This document shows, piece by piece, positions 1 to 6,775 of a stretch of DNA of 64,000 bases (within the stretch, counting starts at the first letter, position 1; every line of letters starts with the position of its first letter). Under the pieces are notes generated by a model. That model ran no database searches. It was given only the letters and a program-made list of their open reading frames with translations, and was not told the DNA's origin. The translations under genes were made by a program, and so were the position numbers. The stretch is from Amycolatopsis sp. NBC_01488. GTDB taxonomy: Bacteria > Actinomycetota > Actinomycetes > Mycobacteriales > Pseudonocardiaceae. The DNA lies in NCBI RefSeq assembly GCF_036227105.1, contig NZ_CP109434.1, positions 5,427,001-5,491,000 on the forward strand, given 5' to 3'.

Positions 1-240
1 GCGACACTGGAATCCGTGCTGGGTAAGGAGATCCGGTTCCGCGAGCTGACCCGGGCGGAGCAGCGCGCCCAGTGGGTCGGCTACGGCGTCCCGGAGCCGG
101 TCGTCGACTGGCTGCTGGACGGCTTCGAGGAGACGCTGCGGCACCCGCAGGTGCCGACCGGCGTCGTCGAGGAGCTGCTGGGCCGTCCGGGCACGACGTA
201 CGCTTCGTGGGTGGCCGCGCGCCGGGACGTCTTCGCCTAG
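1..240 (+). CDS. C-terminal end of an NmrA-like NAD(P)-binding oxidoreductase (partial)
   Basis: The reading frame is already open at base 1, so the start lies outside the window. About 79 residues remain. The tail (KEIRFRELTRAEQRAQW, then VVDWLLDG and a closing GTTYASWVAARRDVFA) resembles the C-terminal substrate-side region of NmrA/SDR-a5 type NAD(P)H-binding proteins. The Rossmann part is not visible, so the substrate is unknown. Its TAG stop interlocks with the TAG stop of the convergent MFS gene: both use the self-complementary tetranucleotide CTAG at 237-240. The family call is moderate because only the tail is present. Confidence 0.7.
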   Translation, partial: ATLESVLGKEIRFRELTRAEQRAQWVGYGVPEPVVDWLLDGFEETLRHPQVPTGVVEELLGRPGTTYASWVAARRDVFA

Positions 241-1406
241 ACCTCGGTGCGCGTCATCCCGGCCAGGCCGAGCAGCGGGAGCACGCCGGCGAACACGACG
301 ACCGCCGTCCAGCCGCCCAGGTGGTAGGCGATCGAGCCCGCCTGGGAGCCGATCGCGCCGCCGATGAAGAACGTGCCCAGGTAGACGCTGTTGACCCGGG
401 CACGGGCCGACGGGTCGAGCTGGTAGATCACGTGCTGACCGGTCACCAGCGTCGCCTGGACGGCCGAGTCGATCGCGATCGCGGCGATCGCCAGCATGAT
501 GACGCTGTGCGCGCCGAAGCCGGCGAGCGCGAAGGCCGCCGCGCAGAGGACGAACGCGCCCGCGGTGAGCCGCCGGCCGTGGCCGTGATCCGACCACCGC
601 CCGGCCAGCGGCGCCACCGCGGCGCCCGCCGCTCCGGCCAGCGCGAACAGGCCGACGCCGAGCTGGCTGTAATTGAACGGCGGCGCGGTGAGCACGAACG
701 CGATCGTCGTCCAGAACGCGCTGAACGCCCCGAACATCGCCGACTGGTACAGCGCGCGGTGACGCAGCGCGGGGTGCTTCTTCGCCATGGCCAGCGTCGA
801 GCGCAGCAACTGTCCATAGTGGACGTCGGTCTTGGGTGCCCGGCGCGGCAGGATGAACCGCAGCACGACGGCGAGCGCGGCCATCAGGGCCGCCGAGATC
901 AGGAACACCACGCGCCAGCCGGTCACCTCGGCCAGCAGGCTGGCGACGACGCGGGAGAGCAGGATGCCGAACAGCAGCCCGCTCACGACGCGCCCGACGA
1001 TCCGGCCGCGGATGGCGTCGGGGGAGATGTCGGCGGCGAACGGGACGAGGATCTGCACGACGACCGACGCCGCCCCGACGACGAGCGAGGCGATGAGCAG
1101 CACGGCGAACCCGGGCGCGACCCCGGTGACGACGAGGCCGGCGCACGCGACCGCGAGCAGCGTCGCGACGAGGCCGCGGTTCTCGAGGCGGTCACCGAGC
1201 GGGACGAGCAGCAGCATCCCAGCGGCGTAGCCGATCTGGGTGGCGGTGACGACCCCGCCGGCGGCGGCTTCGCCGACTCCGAAGGTGTGCCGCAGCTCGG
1301 CGAGCAGCGGCTGGGCGTAGTAGAGGTTGGCGACGGTCAGTCCACAGGAGACGGCCAGCAGCAGCACCAGCCACCCGGGCGGCGCTTTCTGCTCGGTCTC
1401 GGTCAT
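237..1406 (-). CDS. MFS efflux transporter (YnfM/AraJ-like)
   Basis: A 389-residue polytopic membrane protein. The N-terminus runs from a short polar leader (MTETEQKAPP) into TM1 with the LYYAQPLLAEL stretch typical of YnfM/Bcr-type drug:H+ antiporters. A loop motif A variant, VPLGDRLENRG, follows TM2, and about twelve hydrophobic segments are spread evenly. Length is normal for 12-TM MFS exporters. The ATG at 1406 was chosen because upstream in-frame sequence crosses the operator and is not protein-like. The gene diverges from a CGNR zinc-finger gene across a perfect inverted repeat, so it is probably the regulated target of that protein. The substrate cannot be read from sequence. Confidence 0.9.
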   Translation of the reverse strand: MTETEQKAPPGWLVLLLAVSCGLTVANLYYAQPLLAELRHTFGVGEAAAGGVVTATQIGYAAGMLLLVPLGDRLENRGLVATLLAVACAGLVVTGVAPGFAVLLIASLVVGAASVVVQILVPFAADISPDAIRGRIVGRVVSGLLFGILLSRVVASLLAEVTGWRVVFLISAALMAALAVVLRFILPRRAPKTDVHYGQLLRSTLAMAKKHPALRHRALYQSAMFGAFSAFWTTIAFVLTAPPFNYSQLGVGLFALAGAAGAAVAPLAGRWSDHGHGRRLTAGAFVLCAAAFALAGFGAHSVIMLAIAAIAIDSAVQATLVTGQHVIYQLDPSARARVNSVYLGTFFIGGAIGSQAGSIAYHLGGWTAVVVFAGVLPLLGLAGMTRTEV

Positions 1407-1424
1407 GCGTGCCCCCAGCGTCGT

Positions 1425-1469
1425 GGAACCGGTTTGATCGGTTCCGACGGTACCAGTCAAACCGGTTCC
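1425..1469. promoter_or_regulatory. Perfect 13-bp inverted repeat between MFS and CGNR genes (candidate operator)
   Basis: GGAACCGGTTTGA at 1425-1437 is exactly repeated in inverse as TCAAACCGGTTCC at 1457-1469. Each arm contains the palindrome AACCGGTT, so the arms could be two dimer sites. A third related half (CGGTTCC) sits in the 19-bp spacer. The site lies 18 bases upstream of each start codon (1406 on minus, 1487 on plus), so one bound complex could control both genes. Confidence 0.75.
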
Positions 1470-1486
1470 CGAGTACTGTGACCCGT

Positions 1487-2023
1487 ATGACGGACCGATT
1501 CCGCGCAGGCGCGGGCAGGCTGTGCCTCGACTTCGTCCGGACGCTGCGCTACCGCGGGACACCGGAGGAGCGGGAGGAGCTGCCCGACGCGGCGGCGTGG
1601 GGAGCGTGGATCGACCAGCTGGGCCCGTTCGCGGCCCCGGTTCACCCGGCTTCGGCGGCGGACGCGCAGGTGCTGCGGGAGGCGATTTACGAGCTGCTCA
1701 CCGGTGAAGTGCGGGAGCCGGTGCGCCGGCGGTTGAACCGGTTCGCGGCGCTGCCGGTGCCCGCACCCTCGCTGACGACCGCGGGCGAACTTCGCTGGCA
1801 GGCGGCGGATCCCGCGGAGGCGATGCTGGCACTGTTGGCGAGGGACGCGCTGGAGCTGGTGACGTCCCCGGAGTCGGGACGAGTACGCCGCTGCGCGGGC
1901 GAGCGGTGCGGCGCGCTGTTCCTGGACACGTCGAGGCCGGGCACGCGGCGGTGGTGCTCGATGGAGATCTGCGGGAACCAGGCGAAGAAGTCGACTTATC
2001 GAGCCAAGGTTTCGGTCTCCTGA
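1487..2023 (+). CDS. CGNR zinc-finger transcriptional regulator (ABATE domain)
   Basis: 178 residues. The N-terminal ABATE-type region carries the typical GRLCLDFVRTL opening. The C-terminal zinc finger has Cys136, Cys141, Cys157 and Cys162, with the signature written CGNQ rather than CGNR (residues 162-165), followed by the basic stretch AKKSTYRAK. Proteins of this build are thought to be stress-related DNA-binding regulators. The ATG at 1487 places the start just after the inverted repeat shared with the divergent MFS exporter. I infer that it regulates itself and the exporter. The Q in place of R is a small departure from the family consensus. Confidence 0.85.
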   Translation: MTDRFRAGAGRLCLDFVRTLRYRGTPEEREELPDAAAWGAWIDQLGPFAAPVHPASAADAQVLREAIYELLTGEVREPVRRRLNRFAALPVPAPSLTTAGELRWQAADPAEAMLALLARDALELVTSPESGRVRRCAGERCGALFLDTSRPGTRRWCSMEICGNQAKKSTYRAKVSVS

Positions 2024-2063
2024 CGCAGGGTTATGCGAACACGCGACTGAACGCTGAGTGACC

Positions 2064-2092
2064 TTGATCGCACCCAGCGTGCTGGCTACCGT
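2064..2092 (+). promoter_or_regulatory. Promoter of the DUF6879 cassette, leaderless-type
   Basis: TTGATC at 2064-2069 and TACCGT at 2087-2092 are 17 bases apart, a good match to a housekeeping actinobacterial promoter. The first ATG (2100) is only 7 bases beyond the -10 box, so transcription should start on or next to the start codon. Confidence 0.55.
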
Positions 2093-2099
2093 GATCGCC

Positions 2100-2294
2100 A
2101 TGAAGCTCATGAAGATCGCCGGTGACTGCAAAAGCGATGATTGCCCGGCTGTCCACCTCACCGACCGCGGGTCACTTTTCATCGTCGGCGCTATCGTAGG
2201 TGCGGACGATCGGCCTGCCGTGGGACCCGGGGAACAGGTGGTCGAGGTGTCGATCGGCCTGGTCAGGGAGGCGCTGCATGCTCTTGGATCTTGA
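2100..2294 (+). CDS. Small conserved-type protein at the head of the DUF6879/HTH cassette
   Basis: 64 residues (MKLMKIAGDCKSDDCPAV...). It has two Cys in CKSDDC and a Thr/Gly-rich beta-like middle, and no membrane segment. I recall such short proteins immediately before DUF6879 and Scr1-type HTH genes in Streptomyces and Amycolatopsis, but I know of no function. The ATG at 2100 was chosen over the upstream in-frame codon because it sits 7 bases after a -10 box. Its 3' end overlaps the DUF6879 start by 17 bases, which argues for co-transcription and coupling. A later ATG at 2109 is also possible. Confidence 0.7.
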   Translation: MKLMKIAGDCKSDDCPAVHLTDRGSLFIVGAIVGADDRPAVGPGEQVVEVSIGLVREALHALGS

Positions 2295-2793
2295 CCGGTG
2301 GCGCGAGATCTTCCGCGGTTTCTCGAAGTCGGCCTTCCGGCTGGAGACGCACCAGGTCTACACCATGCCGGACGAGCGCGAGGACTTCGAACGGTTCCTC
2401 GCGGGTCTGCCCGCCCGGCCTGACGACAACCATGAATGGCACGAGCGAGTTCGCGGGTACGTCGCAGCGGGCAAAACGATTCAGCGGGCGAAGGTCATTC
2501 GACGGCCCCTGACCGACTACAACCGGTATCTCCTCGCCGAGGGCATTCCCGATAACGTCAAAGCGGGCGAAGACTACCGGATCATCGACGTCGATGACGA
2601 GGACACCGGTCTCCCCGATCAGGACTTCTGGCTGTTCGATGAACGTGTCGTGGTTCACCTCGACTACGAGTCCGACGGCACCCAGTGCGGCCGTCAACTG
2701 GTCGACAAGCCGGATCTCGCGAAGTACCTGCGCTGGCGTGATCTCGCCGTGCAACTGGGGGTTCCGTTCGACGAGTGGCATGCTGGACCCTGA
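2278..2793 (+). CDS. DUF6879 family protein
   Basis: 171 residues, soluble and acidic. It has the features I associate with DUF6879: an N-terminal WREIFRGFSKSAFRLETHQVY segment (given here as landmarks WREIF and RLETHQVY), a central RRPLTDYNRYLLAEG block, then DDEDTGLPDQDFWLFDE and a C-terminal WRDLAVQLGVPFDEW. These proteins occur in actinobacterial cassettes with a DUF397 or Scr1-type HTH partner and have been proposed to be toxin-antitoxin-like, without proof. It overlaps the preceding small gene by 17 bases and the following HTH pseudogene by 14 bases, so the three genes formed one transcript. The partner is broken here, which matters if this protein needs it. Confidence 0.8.
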   Translation: MLLDLDRWREIFRGFSKSAFRLETHQVYTMPDEREDFERFLAGLPARPDDNHEWHERVRGYVAAGKTIQRAKVIRRPLTDYNRYLLAEGIPDNVKAGEDYRIIDVDDEDTGLPDQDFWLFDERVVVHLDYESDGTQCGRQLVDKPDLAKYLRWRDLAVQLGVPFDEWHAGP

Positions 2794-3563
2794 TCAGGAG
2801 CAGGACAAGCGCAAGTCCCTCGCCTCAGTACTCCGCGAATTGCGCACAGCGGCCGGGCTCTCCGGGGAGAGGCTGGCCCTCCGATGTGCCATGAGCCAGG
2901 CGAAGATCAGCCGGACCGAAACGGGGAAGACCCTTCCGACCGTGGTTGATGTGGAGCGCATCCTCCGGGCGCTCGAGATCAGCCGGGCCGAGGCGGAGCC
3001 GGTGCTCGCCTTGGCGCGATTGGCCGCCGTCGGGTACGCGTCGCGCCGGACCTCCGCCAGGCTCGGTTTTTGGCAGAAGCAGAACGACCTGCGAGCCATG
3101 GAACGGGACTCCAGGATCATGCGTCATTTCCTGCCGAGCGTCCCGACCGGGCTTCTGCAGACCTCCGATTACGCTCGTGTCGTTCTCGCTCCGACGGTGG
3201 CCGGCGAACCCGCCGGTGACATCGACCGGATCATCGAAGGCCGGTCGGTCCGCCGGCAATTGCTGCTGGATTCGTCCCGCCAGTTCTCTTTCGTGCTGAC
3301 CGAGAGCGCAGTCACCTGGCGGGCTGGCAGTCTTGCGCAAGGACACGGTCATCCCCGACGTGCCGATGAACGTGTTCGTCGTCTACGACGAGCGCCTGGT
3401 CACCGTGGAACTCTTCTCCGGAGAGGTCGTGCTCCGCGACCCTCGCGATGTCGCTTACCACCTCGAACTCTTCGAATTCTTCAAGAACCGAGCTGTGCGC
3501 GGCGAAGCCGCCACCCAGTTGCTGCGGATGATCGCGCGCGAGTTCTTGCGCGAAGGCGAATAG
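2780..3563 (+). pseudogene. Scr1/DUF5753-type XRE helix-turn-helix regulator, disrupted by an internal deletion and frameshift
   Basis: The N-terminal part (ATG 2780) is a normal XRE HTH (SGERLALRCAMSQAKISRTE) followed by the DUF5753 region up to FVLTESAVTWRAGS near 3326. In-frame translation then becomes Arg/Pro-rich nonsense. The expected C-terminal half (VPMNVFVVYDERLVTVE ... LLRMIAREFL) resumes in another frame from about 3333 to 3563. Intact relatives have roughly 25 residues between these blocks, so I infer that about 70 bases, not a multiple of three, were lost near 3322-3340. The HTH domain may still be made as a truncated protein. A sequencing error could explain a one-base shift but not the missing block. 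Confidence 0.75.
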
Positions 3564-3649
3564 TACTCGCCATTGCCGGAGCGCAATTCTACGGTGGCGC
3601 TATGGAAAACCTCACTCGCACCTGTGGCAACTGCAAGTGAAGGGCTGCG

Positions 3650-4009
3650 ATGGCACCGGCACGATCACCATTGTCGAAGACCGACCCGTTGTTGCGCCCT
3701 GGTCTCGTCCCCGACGATTTCCACTTCGGTGCCAGAACGCAGACCTTCTACCGCGCCCCGTATCCGACGGAAGGACCGGTGGAAACCACGGACGCATCAG
3801 GCCGTCGGCTGTGGATGTACATGTACGCGCACTTCGTGTTCTGCTGGGCCGAAGGTGCCTCGCAGGTCCACGTCAGCCATGGAACGCTCGCCGGACCGAA
3901 GATGACCCTGTGGACCGACGTGCGCATCGCCGGATGCTGGTCCGGCACCGCCTTGGCGGAGTTCGGCCGCGCCTGGGTGACGGAACACCTGGCGAAGTTC
4001 GCCCGGTGA
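3650..4009 (+). CDS. Hypothetical protein, 119 residues
   Basis: No family recognised. The protein has a coherent core (YRAPYPTEGPVETTDASGRR, then LWMYMYAHFVFCWAEGASQ) that looks like a small alpha/beta domain, followed by a C-terminal GTALAEFGRAWVTEHLAKFAR helix. Its TGA is followed after two bases by a perfect 11-bp stem-loop, which supports a real gene end. The start is uncertain: 3650 ATG is used, but a competing GTG-started frame (3637) and a 12-codon frame (3602-3640, containing CGNC) overlap it. Codon usage in the first 20 codons is less convincing than later. Confidence 0.5.
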   Translation: MAPARSPLSKTDPLLRPGLVPDDFHFGARTQTFYRAPYPTEGPVETTDASGRRLWMYMYAHFVFCWAEGASQVHVSHGTLAGPKMTLWTDVRIAGCWSGTALAEFGRAWVTEHLAKFAR

Positions 4010-4011
4010 AC

Positions 4012-4038
4012 GGCCCCCTCGGCGAATCCGAGGGGGCC
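4012..4038 (+). terminator. Stem-loop terminator
   Basis: GGCCCCCTCGG (4012-4022) pairs perfectly with CCGAGGGGGCC (4028-4038) around the loop CGAAT, two bases after the stop of the preceding gene. There is no U-tract, as is common in high-GC actinobacteria. Confidence 0.7.
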
Positions 4039-4054
4039 GCGCTTGAATCCGAGC

Positions 4055-4129
4055 TCAGCTGAGCGCCGCGTCCAGGGTGATCGTCGTCCCCGCCAGCGCC
4101 TTCGACACCAGGCACATCGCCTTCGCCGT
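4055..4129 (-). pseudogene. Remnant of an OsmC/Ohr-type peroxidase C-terminus
   Basis: On the minus strand the only sensible frame reads TAKAM then CLVSKALAGTTITLDAAL and a TGA stop at 4055-4057. This matches the C-terminal signature of OsmC-like peroxide-detoxifying proteins, where the Cys is the second redox Cys. Only about 24 codons remain. Upstream the frame runs into the DinB gene and no N-terminal domain exists, so this is a deletion remnant. The stretch is short, so chance similarity is not excluded. Confidence 0.5.
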
Positions 4130-4164
4130 CAGAACTGTCGGACCCCTCTGGCAGAGTCCCGGCC

Positions 4165-4671
4165 ATGACCGAACGACCGCAGCGCCCGAAGGTCCCGCTC
4201 ACCGGCAGCGAGCGCGAGATCCTCACCAGCCTGCTCGACTACCACCGCGCGACGGTCGCCTGGAAGGGCGGCGGGCTCACCGAGGACCAGGCCCGGCGAG
4301 TCCACCTGCCCAGCGAGCTGACCACCGTCGCCGGGCTGATCGCCCACCTCACGCTCAACGAGTGGTTCTGGTTCGCCGTGGTCGTCGACGGCGAAGAGGA
4401 CACCTGGGAGGCGAAGCTCGAGCAGGACCCGGATGCGGAGTTCCGGGTCCCGGCGGACACCAAGCTCGAAACCCTCCTGGCGGACTACGAAAAGCACTGC
4501 GCCCGCAGCCGCGAAATCGTCGCGAAGCACGGCCTGGACGACGAAGTCACGCACAAGGAGGAGACGTTCAACGTCCGCTGGGTCGTCACGCACATGATCG
4601 AGGAGACGGCCCGGCACGTCGGCCACCTCGACGTCCTGCGCGAGCTGACCGACGGTGTCACCGGGGACTGA
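4165..4671 (+). CDS. DinB-like / DUF664 family protein
   Basis: 168 residues with the four-helix-bundle pattern of DinB/DUF664 proteins, which often bind a divalent metal and include thiol-S-transferases. Candidate metal-ligand regions are LIAHLTLNEWFWF (His near residue 57), a middle helix, and the C-terminal THMIEETARHVGHLDVLRE with His at regular spacing. The ATG at 4165 gives the usual family length. It starts just after the OsmC remnant and converges with the DUF1295 gene, overlapping its 3' end by 14 bases. The substrate is unknown. A second DUF664-type protein lies at 59.8 kb. Confidence 0.8.
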   Translation: MTERPQRPKVPLTGSEREILTSLLDYHRATVAWKGGGLTEDQARRVHLPSELTTVAGLIAHLTLNEWFWFAVVVDGEEDTWEAKLEQDPDAEFRVPADTKLETLLADYEKHCARSREIVAKHGLDDEVTHKEETFNVRWVVTHMIEETARHVGHLDVLRELTDGVTGD

Positions 4672-5428
4672 CCTTCTTGGGCGGCAACGGGAAGAAGCCG
4701 CTGGTCCGCTCGACGTAGTGGGCGTATGCCGGGCGGGTGCGAGCCATTCCCTTCTCCAGCATGGGTTTCCCCGTCCCGCGGGCCAGCGTGAAGGTCATCG
4801 CGACGGGGGAGAGGATGGTCGCCGCGCCCGGCCACGTCGAGCAGGCCAGCAGGTAGAGGCCCCACCACACGCACGCGTCGCCGAAGTAGTTCGGGTGGCG
4901 CGTGTAGCGCCACAACCCCGTGTCGAGGACCTTGCCCTTGTTCGAGGGATCGGCCTTGAACCGGCGCAGCTGGTCGTCGCCGACCGTCTCGAACGCGAAC
5001 CCTATCAGCCACACCACCACGCCGAGCCAGCCGAGCACGCCGAACCCGGTGCCGTACATCGCGAACTGCACCGGCAGCGAGACGAAGTACAGCACCAGAC
5101 CCTGGAACAGGTACACGCGGACGAAGATCCGGAGCGGCTCCTGCCGCATCCGCGCGTACCGCGGGTCCTCCGGCAGCTTGTGGTTGCGCAGGTGGAGGTG
5201 CAGGGAAAGCCGTCCGCCCCACACCACGGTCAGCGCTGTCACCACCAGCCGCAGGGAAAGGGGGCCGTCGCCGAAGGGGAACGCGGCGAGCGCGACGATC
5301 GCGAAGCCGAGCCCCCAGAACGTGTCGACCGTGTCGTAGCGCTTGCGCGCCCGCGCGATCCCGAAGGTCACCACGACCGCCACCACCGTGACGCCGGCGG
5401 TGACCAGCAGCGTTCCGCCGAGGGTCAT
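4658..5428 (-). CDS. DUF1295 integral membrane protein (Rv0446c-like)
   Basis: 256 residues with about six membrane segments and the C-terminal signature of DUF1295/isoprenylcysteine-methyltransferase-like enzymes: LWRYTRHPNYFGDACVWWG, then YAHYVERTSGFFPLPPKK. In Mycobacterium tuberculosis the equivalent gene (Rv0446c) sits in the SigK locus beside ufaA1. Its ATG overlaps the TGA of the CFA-synthase-like gene by one base (TGATG), so the pair is translationally coupled. A reductive step on a membrane lipid is plausible but unproven. Confidence 0.85.
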   Translation of the reverse strand: MTLGGTLLVTAGVTVVAVVVTFGIARARKRYDTVDTFWGLGFAIVALAAFPFGDGPLSLRLVVTALTVVWGGRLSLHLHLRNHKLPEDPRYARMRQEPLRIFVRVYLFQGLVLYFVSLPVQFAMYGTGFGVLGWLGVVVWLIGFAFETVGDDQLRRFKADPSNKGKVLDTGLWRYTRHPNYFGDACVWWGLYLLACSTWPGAATILSPVAMTFTLARGTGKPMLEKGMARTRPAYAHYVERTSGFFPLPPKKVSPR

Positions 5429-6693
5429 CAGTTCCACTCCCGCGTCGCCGGCAGGCCGCTGCGACCGTGCTCGTCGGGCCGCACGCTCAGGATCTGGTCC
5501 ACGCCCATCCGGTTCTCCTCGAACGCCAGTGCCCCACCGGCCAGGTAGAGCCGCCAGACCCGCGCGCCCGGCTCGCCGATCAGCGCGACGACGTCGGCCC
5601 AGTTCCGCTCCAGGGTGTCGGCCCAGGCGCGCACCGTCCAGACGTAGTGCTCGCGCATCGCGTGCACGTCCCGGACTTCGAGACCGGCGTTTTCGAGGTG
5701 CTCGACCGTCCGGCCCACCGGGCGCATCGTCATGTCCGGGGCGATGTACCGCTCGATGAACGCGCCGCCGCCGGGGGCGACGTTCCCGCGGGATATCTGT
5801 TGGATCAACACCCGGCCGCCGGGCTTCACCATGCGCCGCAGCGTCGCCGCGTACGCCGGGTAGTTGATCTCGCCGACGTGCTCGCCCATCTCGATCGACG
5901 CCACCGCGTCGAACGGCGTGTCCGGCAGCTCCCGGTAGTCCTGCCGCCGGACTTCGACGCGGTCTTCGAGGTCGTGCTGGGCGAGCCGGCCGCGGATGTG
6001 CTGCAGCTGCTCGGCCGAGAGCGTGATGCCGACGGCGTGCACGCCGTGGTGCTTGGCCGCGTGGACCAGCAGCGAGCCCCAGCCGCAGCCGACGTCGAGC
6101 AGCCGCATGCCGGGCCGCAGCCCCAGCTTGCGGCAGATCAGCTCCAGCTTGTCGTGCTGTGCCTGCTCGAGGCTCTGCGACTCGGAGGTGAAGTACGCGC
6201 TGGAGTAGGCCATCGAGTCGTCGAGCAGCAGCTGGTAGAAGGCGTTGCCGAGGTCGTAGTGGTGGGCGATGGCGGACTTGTCGCGCAGCAGGCTGTGCAG
6301 CTTGCCCGACAGGCGGGCCTCTTCGACCGGCGGCTTCGGCGGCGGTCCGACCACCCCGAGCCGGGCGGCGAGGCGGACGGCCTCCACCCACTCGCGCGGG
6401 CCGATCTTCACCCGAGTCAGGTCCCCCGTGCGGGTGAGGGCCCAGATCCGGCGGAAGCCGTCCGTCAGGTCTCCCTCGACGTCGAGGTCACCGGTCACGT
6501 AGGCGCGGGCGAGCCCCAGCTCGCCCGGCGCGTAGAGCAGGCGGCGCAGGGCACGGCGGTTGCGGAGCACCACCGTGGGCGCGTCCACTGGGCCGGCGCG
6601 GGTTCCGTCCCAGGTCCGCAGGCCGACGGGGAGCTGCCCGCCGAGGAGCTTCCCGGCGAACGAGGCGAGGCGGTGCGCGGTGCTGTTCGGCAT
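5428..6693 (-). CDS. Cyclopropane-fatty-acyl-phospholipid synthase family methyltransferase (UfaA1-like)
   Basis: 421 residues. An N-terminal region of about 130 residues precedes a SAM-dependent methyltransferase domain: HHYDLGNAFYQLLLD near 144, the SAM-binding LLDVGCGWGSLLVHAA around 198, IEMGEHVGEINYPAY further on, and the IQQISRG segment of CFA synthases. It should transfer a methyl or methylene group to an unsaturated acyl chain. The neighbours (FAD oxidoreductase, DUF1365, DUF1295, SigK/RskA) match the M. tuberculosis Rv0444c-Rv0449c locus, where this is ufaA1. The ATG at 6693 lies six bases after a SigK-type -10 element, giving a nearly leaderless mRNA. The exact product is not known. 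Confidence 0.9.
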   Translation of the reverse strand: MPNSTAHRLASFAGKLLGGQLPVGLRTWDGTRAGPVDAPTVVLRNRRALRRLLYAPGELGLARAYVTGDLDVEGDLTDGFRRIWALTRTGDLTRVKIGPREWVEAVRLAARLGVVGPPPKPPVEEARLSGKLHSLLRDKSAIAHHYDLGNAFYQLLLDDSMAYSSAYFTSESQSLEQAQHDKLELICRKLGLRPGMRLLDVGCGWGSLLVHAAKHHGVHAVGITLSAEQLQHIRGRLAQHDLEDRVEVRRQDYRELPDTPFDAVASIEMGEHVGEINYPAYAATLRRMVKPGGRVLIQQISRGNVAPGGGAFIERYIAPDMTMRPVGRTVEHLENAGLEVRDVHAMREHYVWTVRAWADTLERNWADVVALIGEPGARVWRLYLAGGALAFEENRMGVDQILSVRPDEHGRSGLPATREWN

Positions 6694-6699
6694 GTCCGG

Positions 6700-6769
6700 G
6701 ATTCGCTCCGCCCCGCGCGGTGGATTGGTGCCGCGGCCGGCCAATCCGCTCCCGGTGCGGCGGCGAAGT
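6700..6769. promoter_or_regulatory. Two mirror-image SigK-type promoters between the divergent lipid-modification operons
   Basis: On the plus strand CCAATCC (6741-6747) is followed after 16 bases by CGAAGT (6764-6769). On the minus strand CCAATCC (6728-6722) is followed after 16 bases by CGAATC (6705-6700). These resemble the published SigK elements CCATCC and CCGAAT. In both directions exactly six bases separate the -10 element from the start codon (GTG 6776, ATG 6693). The symmetry supports both the promoter and the start-codon calls. Confidence 0.75.
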
Positions 6770-6775
6770 ACCGGT

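Noticed and set aside
3602..3649. A 12-codon frame with CGNC followed by a GTG-started frame with GCDGTGT, resembling a split zinc-knuckle protein
   Set aside because: Suggestive of a frameshifted CxxC/CxGxG protein, but the second frame soon becomes a shadow of the 3650-4009 gene and no intact counterpart is known to me. Too little to call.
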